A stretch of DNA of 64,000 nt from Sphaerisporangium album. GTDB lineage: Bacteria; Actinomycetota; Actinomycetes; Streptosporangiales; Streptosporangiaceae. Made by a program: the position numbers and the translations under genes. The DNA is taken from NCBI RefSeq assembly GCF_003323745.1, contig NZ_QOIL01000016.1:124001-188000 (forward strand), given 5' to 3'. The notes below the pieces were generated by a model, which ran no database searches, had not been told where the DNA came from, and was given only the letters and a program-made list of their open reading frames with translations. Shown here piece by piece: positions 55,328 through 63,486 of this stretch (its first letter is position 1; the number at the start of each line of letters is the position of its first letter).

Positions 55328-56806
55328 TCAGCATTTATAGGTGAACGAGGCCTTGTCCTCCAGCGGAGTCCCCGACCCTGTGGGCGAGAGGACGCGCAGT
55401 CTGGCCGTGTACTTCTGGGTGCCCTCGCCCTTCACCTTCCACGGGAAGTGCAGCTCGTAGGTCGTCGAGCCGGACGGGATCGTGTCGGTCTGCTCGATCG
55501 GCTCCTTGCGGTCGCTGCGCCACCACTGGTAGCTGACCTGGCCGGACGAGCCGTTGGTGGTGAGCACGCCCACGACGTTGACCGTGACGTCGCACCCCTT
55601 GGGCTTCGGCGCCCTCACGTCCACCGCCTGGACCGACAGCGGCGCGGCGCGCTGCGTCCACAGGTACAGCCCGAGGGCGAGGATCAGCACGAACAGCACG
55701 CCCGTCCACAGCGTGCCCGCGCGCCGGCGGCGCCTGGGCGGCCGGCCCCCCAGCCGGTCCTTGGCGGCGACGGTGAGCTGTTGCTGCTGCCCCGCCCGCC
55801 AGATCTGCGCGGCGGTCGTGTCCGAGGGAACCCCCGGCCCGAAGCGCATCTCGCCGCTCGCCGCCGTCGGGGCGGTCCCCGCATGGGCGGTGCCGGGCAG
55901 CCCGGCGACGGCCCCGGCCGCGCCCGCCGCGCCGATCGTGGCCGCGTGGCCCGGTCCGAACGCGCCGGCCGGGGGCGTCTCGCCCGTGCCGGGGGTGTGG
56001 AGCAGCGTCACGATCTCGCCCTGGTCCACCCCGGGCGCGTCGTACGGGGACGGCGCGGGCCGGGCGGTCGGGACGTCGGCCACCGCCCACTGCTGGATCG
56101 TGCGCACGAGCCGCTCGCGGGTGGTGAACCCGGCCGGCAGCAGGTCGCGCCCGGCCACGAGCGTGTCGCGCGCGGCGCTCAGGCCGTGCGCGGTCGCCGT
56201 GGCCGCCGCCCGCTCGAACAGGCGTGCCGCCTCGGGCGACCCCGCGGCCCAGCCCGCCGCGAGCCCCCTGGCCAGGGACGCCCACGCCGTGACGTCCTGG
56301 CCGGGAGAGGCCTGGCCACCCCAGAGGGCCACGGCCAGGCCGCGTTCCGCCAGTAGCGCGGTGCCGTCCTCGCCGACCACGATCGTGCCGGGGCCGAGGG
56401 CGCCGTGCGACAGCCCGGCCGCGTGCACGGCGAGCAGGGTCTGCGCGGTCTCCACCAGGACGGTGGCGGCGCTGCCCGCGTCGGGTCCCGCCGCCGCGCC
56501 GTTCACCAGATCGTCCAGGGAGGGGATGGCGGGGCGGGCCGTCAGCAGCCAGACCTCCCCGCCCGCGGCCACGAGGTCGGCGACGGGCAGCAGCCCCGTC
56601 AGGCCGGACTGGGTCAGGCGGCGGTCCTCGACGACCGCGGCCACCACCCGCTCGCGGGCGCCCGGGGCCGACAGGGCGCGCGGGTCGAGCCTCAGCGCCC
56701 CGGCCCGCCCGCCGCCGGGCGCCACGGCGTCGTTCCAGGTGCCCACCTCGCCGGTGCGCGAGCGGGGTTCGAGCCGGTAACCCGCGATGTCGCCGCCGTC
56801 GGGCAT
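55328..56806 (-). CDS. Kinase-like (pseudokinase) membrane protein
   Basis: The 492-residue protein starts at ATG 56806, directly adjoining the kinase stop (TAG-ATG). The N-terminal 250 residues resemble a degraded Ser/Thr kinase lobe: HAAGLSHGALGPGTIVVGEDGTALL replaces the HRD...N loop, and no DFG is visible. After a Pro/Ala-rich linker comes one membrane helix (about residues 373-392, LWTGVLFVLILALGLYLW) and an extracellular domain of about 95 residues with a paired-Cys beta-sandwich look, ending in YKC. No Lys-Asp catalytic pair is apparent. It is probably a sensor or scaffold for the upstream kinase. Confidence 0.8.
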   Translation of the reverse strand: MPDGGDIAGYRLEPRSRTGEVGTWNDAVAPGGGRAGALRLDPRALSAPGARERVVAAVVEDRRLTQSGLTGLLPVADLVAAGGEVWLLTARPAIPSLDDLVNGAAAGPDAGSAATVLVETAQTLLAVHAAGLSHGALGPGTIVVGEDGTALLAERGLAVALWGGQASPGQDVTAWASLARGLAAGWAAGSPEAARLFERAAATATAHGLSAARDTLVAGRDLLPAGFTTRERLVRTIQQWAVADVPTARPAPSPYDAPGVDQGEIVTLLHTPGTGETPPAGAFGPGHAATIGAAGAAGAVAGLPGTAHAGTAPTAASGEMRFGPGVPSDTTAAQIWRAGQQQQLTVAAKDRLGGRPPRRRRRAGTLWTGVLFVLILALGLYLWTQRAAPLSVQAVDVRAPKPKGCDVTVNVVGVLTTNGSSGQVSYQWWRSDRKEPIEQTDTIPSGSTTYELHFPWKVKGEGTQKYTARLRVLSPTGSGTPLEDKASFTYKC

Positions 56807-58546
56807 CTACCCCTGCCTCCGGTGCCGTCCCGCCATGCGCTTCTTCAGAACCAGTGTGGCGGGAACCGTGCCCGTCGTCACCAGCCCGATGGCGAGAAGC
56901 GCGGGCAGGTCGCCGCCGCGCGGCGGATCGGAGGGCGCGGGCGTCGCGGGCGCCTCGCCCGTGTCGCCGCGCGGGGTCTCCCCGCCGTCACCCCGGGGCG
57001 TCTCCTCGGGGCCACTGCTGCTCGGCGTCTGGCCCCTCGTCGGGGTCTCCTCCGGCGTCGGGGTCGTGGGCGTGGGGGTCGGCTCCTCCGTCGTCGGGGT
57101 CGGGGACGGAGTCGTACGGGTGGGGGTCGGGGTGGGCGTGGGCTTGGGCCTGCCCGACGGCACCGGATTCTTCACGTTCGGGTCCGACTCGTCGGTCGCC
57201 GTGGGCTTCGGGGAGGCGGAGGGGACCGGCTTCTTGGTCGGTTTCCTGGTGGGAGACGGCTTCGGGGAAGGGCTCTTCCTGGTGGCTGTGGGGGCCGGAG
57301 CGGCGGCCGTCGGCGCCCCGGCGGTGTTCTGCGGGGTGGACGGCTCGGGGGAGGTCGTTTCGGTCGGCTCCTCGGACGGCGTCTCCGTGGGCTCCTCGAC
57401 CGGGGTGTCGTCGATGGCCGGCTCCGGGCTGCCGCCGGTCGTCACCGTCTCCACCACGGACGGGGTCGGCGTGATCACCGTGGTCTGGGCCTGCAGGGAC
57501 GTGCTCCCGAGGGACCCGACCAGCACGGCGGTGATCGCCGAGACCACCGCCAGGCCGACCGCGCCGACCGCGATCTTGACGCTGAGCTTCTGGAGGCCCC
57601 GCCGGTGGCCGAGGTCGGACTCGGCGAGCGAGGCGCCCGCCTGGGGCGCGTCCTCCCCGAGCGGGAACAGCAGCACCAGCAGGCCGGCGAGGGCGGCGAG
57701 GCGGCGCCGTCCGCGGTCCTCCCAGTCGTTGCCGTAGGCCTCGACCGCGACGGCTTCGAGCTCGGCCAGGAACTCCTCGGCCGAGGCTGGCCGGTCGGCC
57801 GGGTGCTTGGCCAGGCCCCGCTCGATCAGCCCGCGCAGCGGCGCGGGCACCTGCTCGATCGGCGGGGGCATCGACTGGTGCTGCCGGGCGAGCACCGCGA
57901 TGTTCTGCGACTGGAAGGGCCGCGTCCCGGTGAGGCACTCGAAGAAGACGATCGTGGCCGCGTAGACGTCGGTGCTCGGCCCGGCGGGCGCGCCCGCCCA
58001 CTGCTCGGGCGCCATGTACGGCGGGGTGCCCGCGCCGCTCACGCCGTCGCCGACGCGCACGGCGATGCCGAAGTCCACCAGCTTGCTTTGGCCGGCGCCG
58101 TCGATGACGATGTTGTCGGGCTTGAAGTCGCGGTGCACCAGCCCGTTGGAGTGCGCCGCGCCGAGGCCCAGCAGCGAGCCCTTGAGCAGGACGAGCGCCG
58201 CCTCGGGCCCGGTCGGGCCCTCCGAGCGCAGCAGCGTGCGCAGTGAAACGCCGTTGACGAGCTCCATGACGATGGCCGCGCCGCCGTTGCCGTGCTCGAC
58301 GTACTCGTAGAACCGGGCGGCGTGCGGGCTGTCGAGCAGTTCGAGCAGCCGGGCCTCGTGCCGGAACCTGATCAGGAAGCCCGGGTCGGAGGTGAGGTCG
58401 TCGGAGAGGTACTTGATCGCGACCATCGTCCCGTCGGCCTCGTAGCGTGCCATCACGACACGCCCCGAGCCACCGGCGCCGAGATCTCTGATCTCGGTGT
58501 ATCCGGGCACTCGCCATGCCCCCATGGCCCCCATGTGGCCGTCCAT
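56807..58546 (-). CDS. Transmembrane Ser/Thr protein kinase (PknB-like)
   Basis: The 579-residue kinase has a complete Hanks-type domain: GAGGSGRVVMARY (P-loop), VAIKYL (Lys), HRDFKPDNIVI (catalytic Asp), VDFGIA (DFG), and GTPPYMAPEQWAG. A membrane helix follows near residue 335, then a long extracellular Pro/Thr/Ser-rich stalk (about 360-540) without PASTA repeats, and a final hydrophobic segment LPALLAIGLVTTGTVP with a basic tail. The second helix suggests either a hairpin or a return to the cytoplasm. It heads an apparent operon with the kinase-like and DUF2510 proteins. Ligand and substrates unknown. Confidence 0.92.
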   Translation of the reverse strand: MDGHMGAMGAWRVPGYTEIRDLGAGGSGRVVMARYEADGTMVAIKYLSDDLTSDPGFLIRFRHEARLLELLDSPHAARFYEYVEHGNGGAAIVMELVNGVSLRTLLRSEGPTGPEAALVLLKGSLLGLGAAHSNGLVHRDFKPDNIVIDGAGQSKLVDFGIAVRVGDGVSGAGTPPYMAPEQWAGAPAGPSTDVYAATIVFFECLTGTRPFQSQNIAVLARQHQSMPPPIEQVPAPLRGLIERGLAKHPADRPASAEEFLAELEAVAVEAYGNDWEDRGRRRLAALAGLLVLLFPLGEDAPQAGASLAESDLGHRRGLQKLSVKIAVGAVGLAVVSAITAVLVGSLGSTSLQAQTTVITPTPSVVETVTTGGSPEPAIDDTPVEEPTETPSEEPTETTSPEPSTPQNTAGAPTAAAPAPTATRKSPSPKPSPTRKPTKKPVPSASPKPTATDESDPNVKNPVPSGRPKPTPTPTPTRTTPSPTPTTEEPTPTPTTPTPEETPTRGQTPSSSGPEETPRGDGGETPRGDTGEAPATPAPSDPPRGGDLPALLAIGLVTTGTVPATLVLKKRMAGRHRRQG

Positions 58547-58667
58547 TCGGTCTCCTTATGTGGCCGGGCCCCCACCCATGACGCGAGAACGAAGCTTAAC
58601 GACGGCGTGGCTGCGCTGAGGTGCCTAAATGGATATTTGGCATATTGTCGGCGCGATTGTCAGTGGT

Positions 58668-58700
58668 TTCGGTCCTGCACCAGGGGGTCGCAGGACCGAA
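58668..58700 (-). terminator. Terminator hairpin downstream of the PNPOx-like gene
   Basis: TTCGGTCCTGC (58668-58678) pairs perfectly with GCAGGACCGAA (58690-58700), an 11-bp stem around an 11-nt loop. It lies 24 nt past the stop of the PNPOx-like gene, which ends at 58724 on the reverse strand. Confidence 0.7.
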
Positions 58701-58723
58701 CGGGGCCGGGACGGCCCGGGGGA

Positions 58724-59374
58724 TCAGCCCGTCCGGCCGGGCGCGGGACGGTCCGAGATGTGCGCAGGAACCGGGACGCCGGGCGGCAGCGCGGGGTCCG
58801 GCTCCGGGCGGCCCCAGCTCGCCCGCAGCGGCAGGACCCCCGCCCACACGGGCAGCGCGTAGTCCTCCTCGTCGTCCACCGGCGGCCCCTGCCGCACCTT
58901 GACCGACGCCTCGGCGAGCGACAGCGCCACCACCGCCGTCGCGGCCAGCTCCTTGCGGTCGGGCGGGCGCGTCGCGTCCCACTGGCCGGGCGCGAGCTGC
59001 TCGGTGATCGCCCGCAGGGCCGCCAGCCGCTCCTCGTCGTCCTCCACCGTCCGCGCCGTGCCGTAGATCATCGCGGAGCGGTAGTTCACCGAGTGGTGGA
59101 ACACCGAGCGCGCGAGCACGATGCCGTCCAGGTGGGTCACGGTCACGCAGACCTCGCCGCCCGCGCGCAGCGAGGTGGCGCCGGTGGACCCGTGCAGATA
59201 GAGCGTGTCGCCGATCCGGCCGTAGCCGGTGGGGATCACGCGCGGGGCGCCGCCGACCACGACTCCGAGGTGGCAGACCAGCCCCGCGTCGAGGACGGCG
59301 TACAGCTCGGAGCGGTCGGTGCGGCCCCGTTCCTTCGAACGGTTCAGGGTCGTGCGCGCGGTCGTGGAAAGCAT
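58724..59374 (-). CDS. PNPOx-like FMN-binding split-barrel protein
   Basis: From ATG 59374 the protein has 216 residues with the flavin split-barrel fold: LDAGLVCHLGVVVGGAPRVIPTGYGRIGDTLYLHGSTGATS, then VCVTVTHLDGIVLARSVFHHSVNYRSAMIYGTAR, common to the pyridoxamine 5'-phosphate oxidase-related family (YkfA/NimA-like). The C-terminal ~60 residues are Pro-rich. Flavin, F420 or heme may be the cofactor. It is divergently transcribed from a MocR-family regulator with 67 bp between starts, suggesting control by that regulator and a link to vitamin B6 or PLP metabolism (inference). Confidence 0.85.
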   Translation of the reverse strand: MLSTTARTTLNRSKERGRTDRSELYAVLDAGLVCHLGVVVGGAPRVIPTGYGRIGDTLYLHGSTGATSLRAGGEVCVTVTHLDGIVLARSVFHHSVNYRSAMIYGTARTVEDDEERLAALRAITEQLAPGQWDATRPPDRKELAATAVVALSLAEASVKVRQGPPVDDEEDYALPVWAGVLPLRASWGRPEPDPALPPGVPVPAHISDRPAPGRTG

Positions 59375-59394
59375 GCCGCTACCGTAGGGAACAA

Positions 59395-59416
59395 GTGGAC
59401 GGTTGTGGACGTCCAC
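59395..59416. promoter_or_regulatory. Candidate MocR operator
   Basis: GTGGAC occurs at 59395-59400 and, exactly one helical turn later, at 59405-59410, where it forms a perfect 12-bp palindrome with GTCCAC at 59411-59416. A further direct repeat GACCACTTT occurs at 59421-59429 and 59435-59443. MocR proteins bind spaced direct or inverted repeats near their own divergent promoters. Confidence 0.6.
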
Positions 59417-59441
59417 TGGTGACCACTTTCGGGAGACCACT

Positions 59442-60917
59442 TTGCGCGGGCACGTCGACCTTCCGCTGTCGCTCGACCGGGAGGCGCCGGTCCCGCTCGC
59501 CGTGCAGCTCGGCGACCAGCTCCGGCAGGGCGTGCGCGCGGGGATGCTCAGGTCGGGGGAGCGCCTGCCCTCCAGCCGGAGCCTCGCGCGGCTGCTGGAC
59601 GTCAGCCGCACGGTCGTCACCGAGGCGTTCCAGCAGCTGTACGCCGAGGGGTGGCTGGAGGGCCGGCACGGGTCGGGCACCTACGTCGCGCGCCTGACGG
59701 ATCTTCCGAAGCACGATCCCCTCCGGCACGACCACCAGGGGAAGAACGGCCGGGCGCCCGCGAACGGCCGGCCGCGCACGCCGGGCGAGGGGCCGGCAGC
59801 CGACGGCGAGGCCCGTGCACAGCCGCACCGCGAATCGTGGAGCGCCGTCGAACCGCCGCCCGCCGGGATGATCGACCTGCGGCCCGGACGCCCGTGGGTG
59901 CTCGGCTACGACCAGCGCGCCTGGCGGCGGGCCTGGCGCCGCGCCGCGGACCTGCCGCCGCAGGCGTACGTCGACCCCTACGGGCACCCCCGCCTGCGGG
60001 AGCTGCTGGCCGCCCACCTGCGCAGGGCCAGGGCCGTCCCCGCCGGGCCGGAGAACGTGATGGTCACCCGGGGGACCGGCAACGGGCTCGACCTGGTCGC
60101 CGCGACCCTGCTGCGGCCGGGGGACGGCGCCGGGGTGGAGGAGCCGGGATACCGCACCGCGCGCCACGTGATGGCCGCGCGGGGCGGGCGCGTCGTCCCG
60201 TGCCCGGTGGACGAGCAGGGCGTGGTCGTCTCCGGCCTGCCGGACGACCTGCGGCTGCTCTACACCACCCCCGCCCACCAGTACCCCCTCGGCGGCCGCC
60301 TGCCGATCGCCCGCAGGGAGCGGCTGCTCGCCTGGGCCCGGCGCACGGGCGCGACCGTCGTGGAGGACGACTACGACGCCGAGTTCCGCTACGACGTGGC
60401 GCCGCTTCCCGCCCTGTACGGCCTCGACCCCGGGCGGGTGGTGCTGCTCGGCACGCTGTCGAAGTCGCTCGCCCCCGACGTCGGCATCGGCTGGCTGGTG
60501 GCCACGCCCGAGCTGCTCGCGCGCGTCGCCCGCGTCCGGCGGTCGTTGGCCGACCGCACCCCCGGGCCGGTGCAGGAGGCCGTGTCGCTGATGCTGGAGA
60601 GCGGCGACCTGGACCGGCACCTGCGGCGCATGCGCCTGGAGTACGCCCGCCGCCGCGCCGCCATCGTCGAGGCCCTCGGGGCGCGCGTCCACGGCGTCTC
60701 GGCCGGGCTGCACGTCTTCCTCGGCCTCCCGGCCGGGACCGTGGAGCCCCTGGTGGAGGCCGCGGCCCGGCGCGGCGTGCTGCTCGACACGGCCGCCCGC
60801 CACCACCACGGCCCGGTCGCGGCCCACGGCCTGGTCATCGGCTACGGCTCGGCCTCCCTGAGCGAGGTCAGGAGGGCCTGCGAGGTTGTCCGCGACCTGC
60901 TGCCGGACGCCGGCTGA
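59442..60917 (+). CDS. MocR-family (GntR/aminotransferase) transcriptional regulator
   Basis: The chimeric regulator has an N-terminal GntR winged helix (about residues 12-82: LAVQLGDQLRQGVRAGML, LARLLDVSRTVVTEAFQQL) and a fold-type I aminotransferase domain to about 491. The PLP-lysine motif is LGTLSKSLAPDVGIGW, preceded by VVEDDYDAEFRY. The start TTG 59442 has GGGAG 6 nt upstream; a TTG at 59403 would overlap the operator repeats. MocR/PdxR proteins sense PLP or PLP-amino-acid adducts. It is divergent from the PNPOx-like gene and probably regulates it. Confidence 0.93.
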   Translation: MRGHVDLPLSLDREAPVPLAVQLGDQLRQGVRAGMLRSGERLPSSRSLARLLDVSRTVVTEAFQQLYAEGWLEGRHGSGTYVARLTDLPKHDPLRHDHQGKNGRAPANGRPRTPGEGPAADGEARAQPHRESWSAVEPPPAGMIDLRPGRPWVLGYDQRAWRRAWRRAADLPPQAYVDPYGHPRLRELLAAHLRRARAVPAGPENVMVTRGTGNGLDLVAATLLRPGDGAGVEEPGYRTARHVMAARGGRVVPCPVDEQGVVVSGLPDDLRLLYTTPAHQYPLGGRLPIARRERLLAWARRTGATVVEDDYDAEFRYDVAPLPALYGLDPGRVVLLGTLSKSLAPDVGIGWLVATPELLARVARVRRSLADRTPGPVQEAVSLMLESGDLDRHLRRMRLEYARRRAAIVEALGARVHGVSAGLHVFLGLPAGTVEPLVEAAARRGVLLDTAARHHHGPVAAHGLVIGYGSASLSEVRRACEVVRDLLPDAG

Positions 60918-60926
60918 CCCGCCCGC

Positions 60927-62111
60927 TCAGGCGGCGCGGGACAGCGAGCGGTCGCCCGGCGGGGGCGGAGCGGGCTGAAGCGACTCGACGACGGGGAGGG
61001 CGCGCCCGGCGTACACCGGGTCGACGGGCAGCACGTGCCGCGCCCACCAGCGGGCCGGTTCCGGGTCGGGCGACGGCTCGACGAACGCCTCGGCGTAGGT
61101 GTCGTACGGCGGGTCGTACAGGTAGCCGGTGGGGACGCCGCGCCGCTCCAGCGCGGCGATGGCGTGGTCGCGGTCGGCCACGAGCAGCGGGACCCGGAAC
61201 AGGGGCTGGTCGGCGTGCGCGCGCACGGCCCCGGCGGCCGTGGGCAGCTCGGCCAGCCGGGCCACCCCGGCCAGGCGGCGGTCGCGCTCGCGAGGCAGGC
61301 TGGCCAGGCACCGGCTCTGGTACCAGCGGGAGACCGAGCCTCGCGCGTGGCGGTAGTCGTGCAGGTCGGCGCGCACCCAGGAGTCCAGCGGCGGCAGGCC
61401 GGGCGCGGCGAACCCGGGCGACGCCGCGCCCATCGCCTTGCGCAGCTCGTCGGGCCGCAGCGCGATGCGGTACCCCTCGCGCCGCTCCTGGAGGCCCAGC
61501 GCGCGGGCGAGCAGCATCGCGGGACGCGCCATGTCGAGCCGGAGCGCCAGGCGGCGGGCGGCCGAGGTGGCGACGCCCAGCACGTCCCTGCGCAGGACGC
61601 CCGGCTGGAGCAGCAGGTCGCGCTCGTGTTCCAGCGCGCGGCGGTCGGCGGCGCCGTCCACCACGAGCACGCCCCCCGACCCGGCCCCGGCGTGCTTGGA
61701 GAGGCTGAACACCCCGGCCACGCCGAAGGTGCCGAGCGGGCGGCCGTCGACGGAGGTCTCGGCGGCGTGGGCGACGTCCTCGATCACCACCGGCCCCCTC
61801 ATGGACAGCACGTCGTCCGGCAGGCCGTACAGGTTGGTGGTGAGCACGGCGTCGACCGTGCCGAGCAGGGCCCGCGCGGCGTCGATGTTGCCGTCGAGCA
61901 CGGAGATCGGCGCGATCACGGGGATCAGCCCGGCGGCGAGGACGAGGAAGAGGATCTCGTCGGCCGAGATGGGCGACATGAGCAGCCGCTGGCCCGGAGT
62001 GCACCAGTGGCGCAGGGCGAGGTACAGCCCCAGCCGGTTGGAGGGCAGATACACGCTTTCGCGGCCCGTGCGCGCCGCAACGAATTGTTCGGGGCTCACT
62101 TGCTCCCTCAT
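60927..62111 (-). CDS. DegT/DnrJ/EryC1/StrS-like aminotransferase
   Basis: The 394-residue PLP enzyme has the sugar-aminotransferase pattern: SNRLGLYLALRHWCTPG, GPVVIEDVAHAAETSVDGRPLGTFGVAG, and the PLP-lysine motif VFSLSKHAGAGSGGVLVV. It diverges from standard StrS enzymes in the C-terminal half. ATG 62111 is chosen (394 residues), with a weak ribosome site. A GTG a few codons later has AGGGAG closer. The neighbour upstream is a FemAB/CelD-like acyltransferase, suggesting a glycan, capsule or cell-surface modification pathway. Confidence 0.82.
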   Translation of the reverse strand: MREQVSPEQFVAARTGRESVYLPSNRLGLYLALRHWCTPGQRLLMSPISADEILFLVLAAGLIPVIAPISVLDGNIDAARALLGTVDAVLTTNLYGLPDDVLSMRGPVVIEDVAHAAETSVDGRPLGTFGVAGVFSLSKHAGAGSGGVLVVDGAADRRALEHERDLLLQPGVLRRDVLGVATSAARRLALRLDMARPAMLLARALGLQERREGYRIALRPDELRKAMGAASPGFAAPGLPPLDSWVRADLHDYRHARGSVSRWYQSRCLASLPRERDRRLAGVARLAELPTAAGAVRAHADQPLFRVPLLVADRDHAIAALERRGVPTGYLYDPPYDTYAEAFVEPSPDPEPARWWARHVLPVDPVYAGRALPVVESLQPAPPPPGDRSLSRAA

Positions 62112-62282
62112 TTCACGGCCCGGTCCCGCCACCGCGACGACGTCAGACCAGAAGGTAGCGCATGCGGGCCGCCGTGTCCGGAAGGGAGATGTACCGAGGG
62201 CCGTGCGGCCGTCCGGGAGCTTCGGCGTTCCTCGCCGGCGGGTCGGGACCGATGCCTTCCGGGGACCGTGCGCCCGAAACCG

Positions 62283-63365
62283 TCAGGAGGCGAGGGAGGT
62301 GCGGATGCGGCCGTAGGTCTTGAGGGCCAGGTCGGCGGTCTCGCGCAGCATCGAGTTGGCGAGGACCGTTCCACGGGCCTTCCGGACGGGAACGCGCACG
62401 AGCCAGTGAACTCCGGCCCCCGGGGTGGCGCGGGCGATCCTGCCCTCGGTCACCCACAGCTCGCCGGTCTTCAGCTTCTCCTTGTACTCCTTCTCGCCCC
62501 GCCCCATGTCGATCAGGCGGATGCCGGCCTCGGCGGCGCGCTCGGCCATCGCCAGGTGGTGGATCAGTCCGGGGGAGTACTTGGCGAAGGCCGTGTCGTA
62601 GGCGGGGAACCACCCGGCGAGGGTGGTCTTGGTGCGCAGCCCGAAGTGGCCCGCGACCGGGCGGTCGCCGACGTAGACCATGTCGAGCGAGCCGCCGAAG
62701 TGCTCGCTGTCGATCTCCAGCAGGTTCTCGACCAGCTTCGTGATCCACGGCCGGGAGAACCGGTCGGCGCGGCCCGTCCTGCGGTACTGGTCGGTCTTCC
62801 AGTCGGTGAGCACGCGCAGGACCGCCTGGTCGCGGATCCCGTAGTCGTGGCGCAGCTCGCCGAAGTCGCGCCCGAGCTTGCGGCTCTTGTACGCCGTGCT
62901 CTTGTACGTCTTGCCGGAGACCTGCTTCAGCGTCTCGACGTACGCCGCGTAGCCGTCGGACAGGTCGATCACCGGGGACGGGTGCCGCGTGTGCTTGGCG
63001 GGCACCAGCGGCTGGCCCGCCAGCAGGTGGTCGAACTCGAACACCGCGAGCCCGCACGCCTTCATCAGCTCGTGGAGGGAGAACTCGATGTCCTTGGCGT
63101 GGATCATGCCCTGGGCGTCGGTCAGCCCCGCCGCGATCGGCCTGCCGATGCCGAGCTGGTGACGCTCGAAGGGGAAGAACCCCACGACGTCGGCGCCGTC
63201 GGTCAGCACGGCGACGCGGGCCTGTTCTCGCACGCGGCCGGTCTCGATCGTGAACTCCGGTGACAGGAACGGGTTGTCCAGGGCCGGGTCGGCGCCCTGG
63301 AGAGCACGCCACCGGGCCGTCTCGGAGGGGCCGAGCTCGCGAGGATGAACGACGGAAATGCGCAT
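62283..63365 (-). CDS. CelD/BcsL (FemAB-like) acetyltransferase
   Basis: The 360-residue protein belongs to the GNAT-type CelD/BcsL family: NPFLSPEFTIETGRVREQARVAVL at the start, VPAKHTRHPSPVIDLSDGYAAYVETLKQVSGKTY in the middle, and GHFGLRTKTTLAGWFPAYDTAFAKYSPGLIHHLAMAERAAEAG...IRLIDMGRGEKEYKEKLKTG near the C-terminus. It is likely to transfer an acyl group to a polysaccharide or lipid-linked sugar. ATG 63365 lies 121 bp from the next gene on the same strand. It belongs with the downstream aminotransferase. Confidence 0.85.
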   Translation of the reverse strand: MRISVVHPRELGPSETARWRALQGADPALDNPFLSPEFTIETGRVREQARVAVLTDGADVVGFFPFERHQLGIGRPIAAGLTDAQGMIHAKDIEFSLHELMKACGLAVFEFDHLLAGQPLVPAKHTRHPSPVIDLSDGYAAYVETLKQVSGKTYKSTAYKSRKLGRDFGELRHDYGIRDQAVLRVLTDWKTDQYRRTGRADRFSRPWITKLVENLLEIDSEHFGGSLDMVYVGDRPVAGHFGLRTKTTLAGWFPAYDTAFAKYSPGLIHHLAMAERAAEAGIRLIDMGRGEKEYKEKLKTGELWVTEGRIARATPGAGVHWLVRVPVRKARGTVLANSMLRETADLALKTYGRIRTSLAS

Positions 63366-63486
63366 GGGCTCCTACTGGGGGTACCTAGCGACGCGGGCCA
63401 GGCTCGCGCCTTCTACCCAGCTTGGTGCCTACGATGTAATAGTACGATAAAGATCAGATCACGGTGCTGTTCGCGATTCCGATCGG

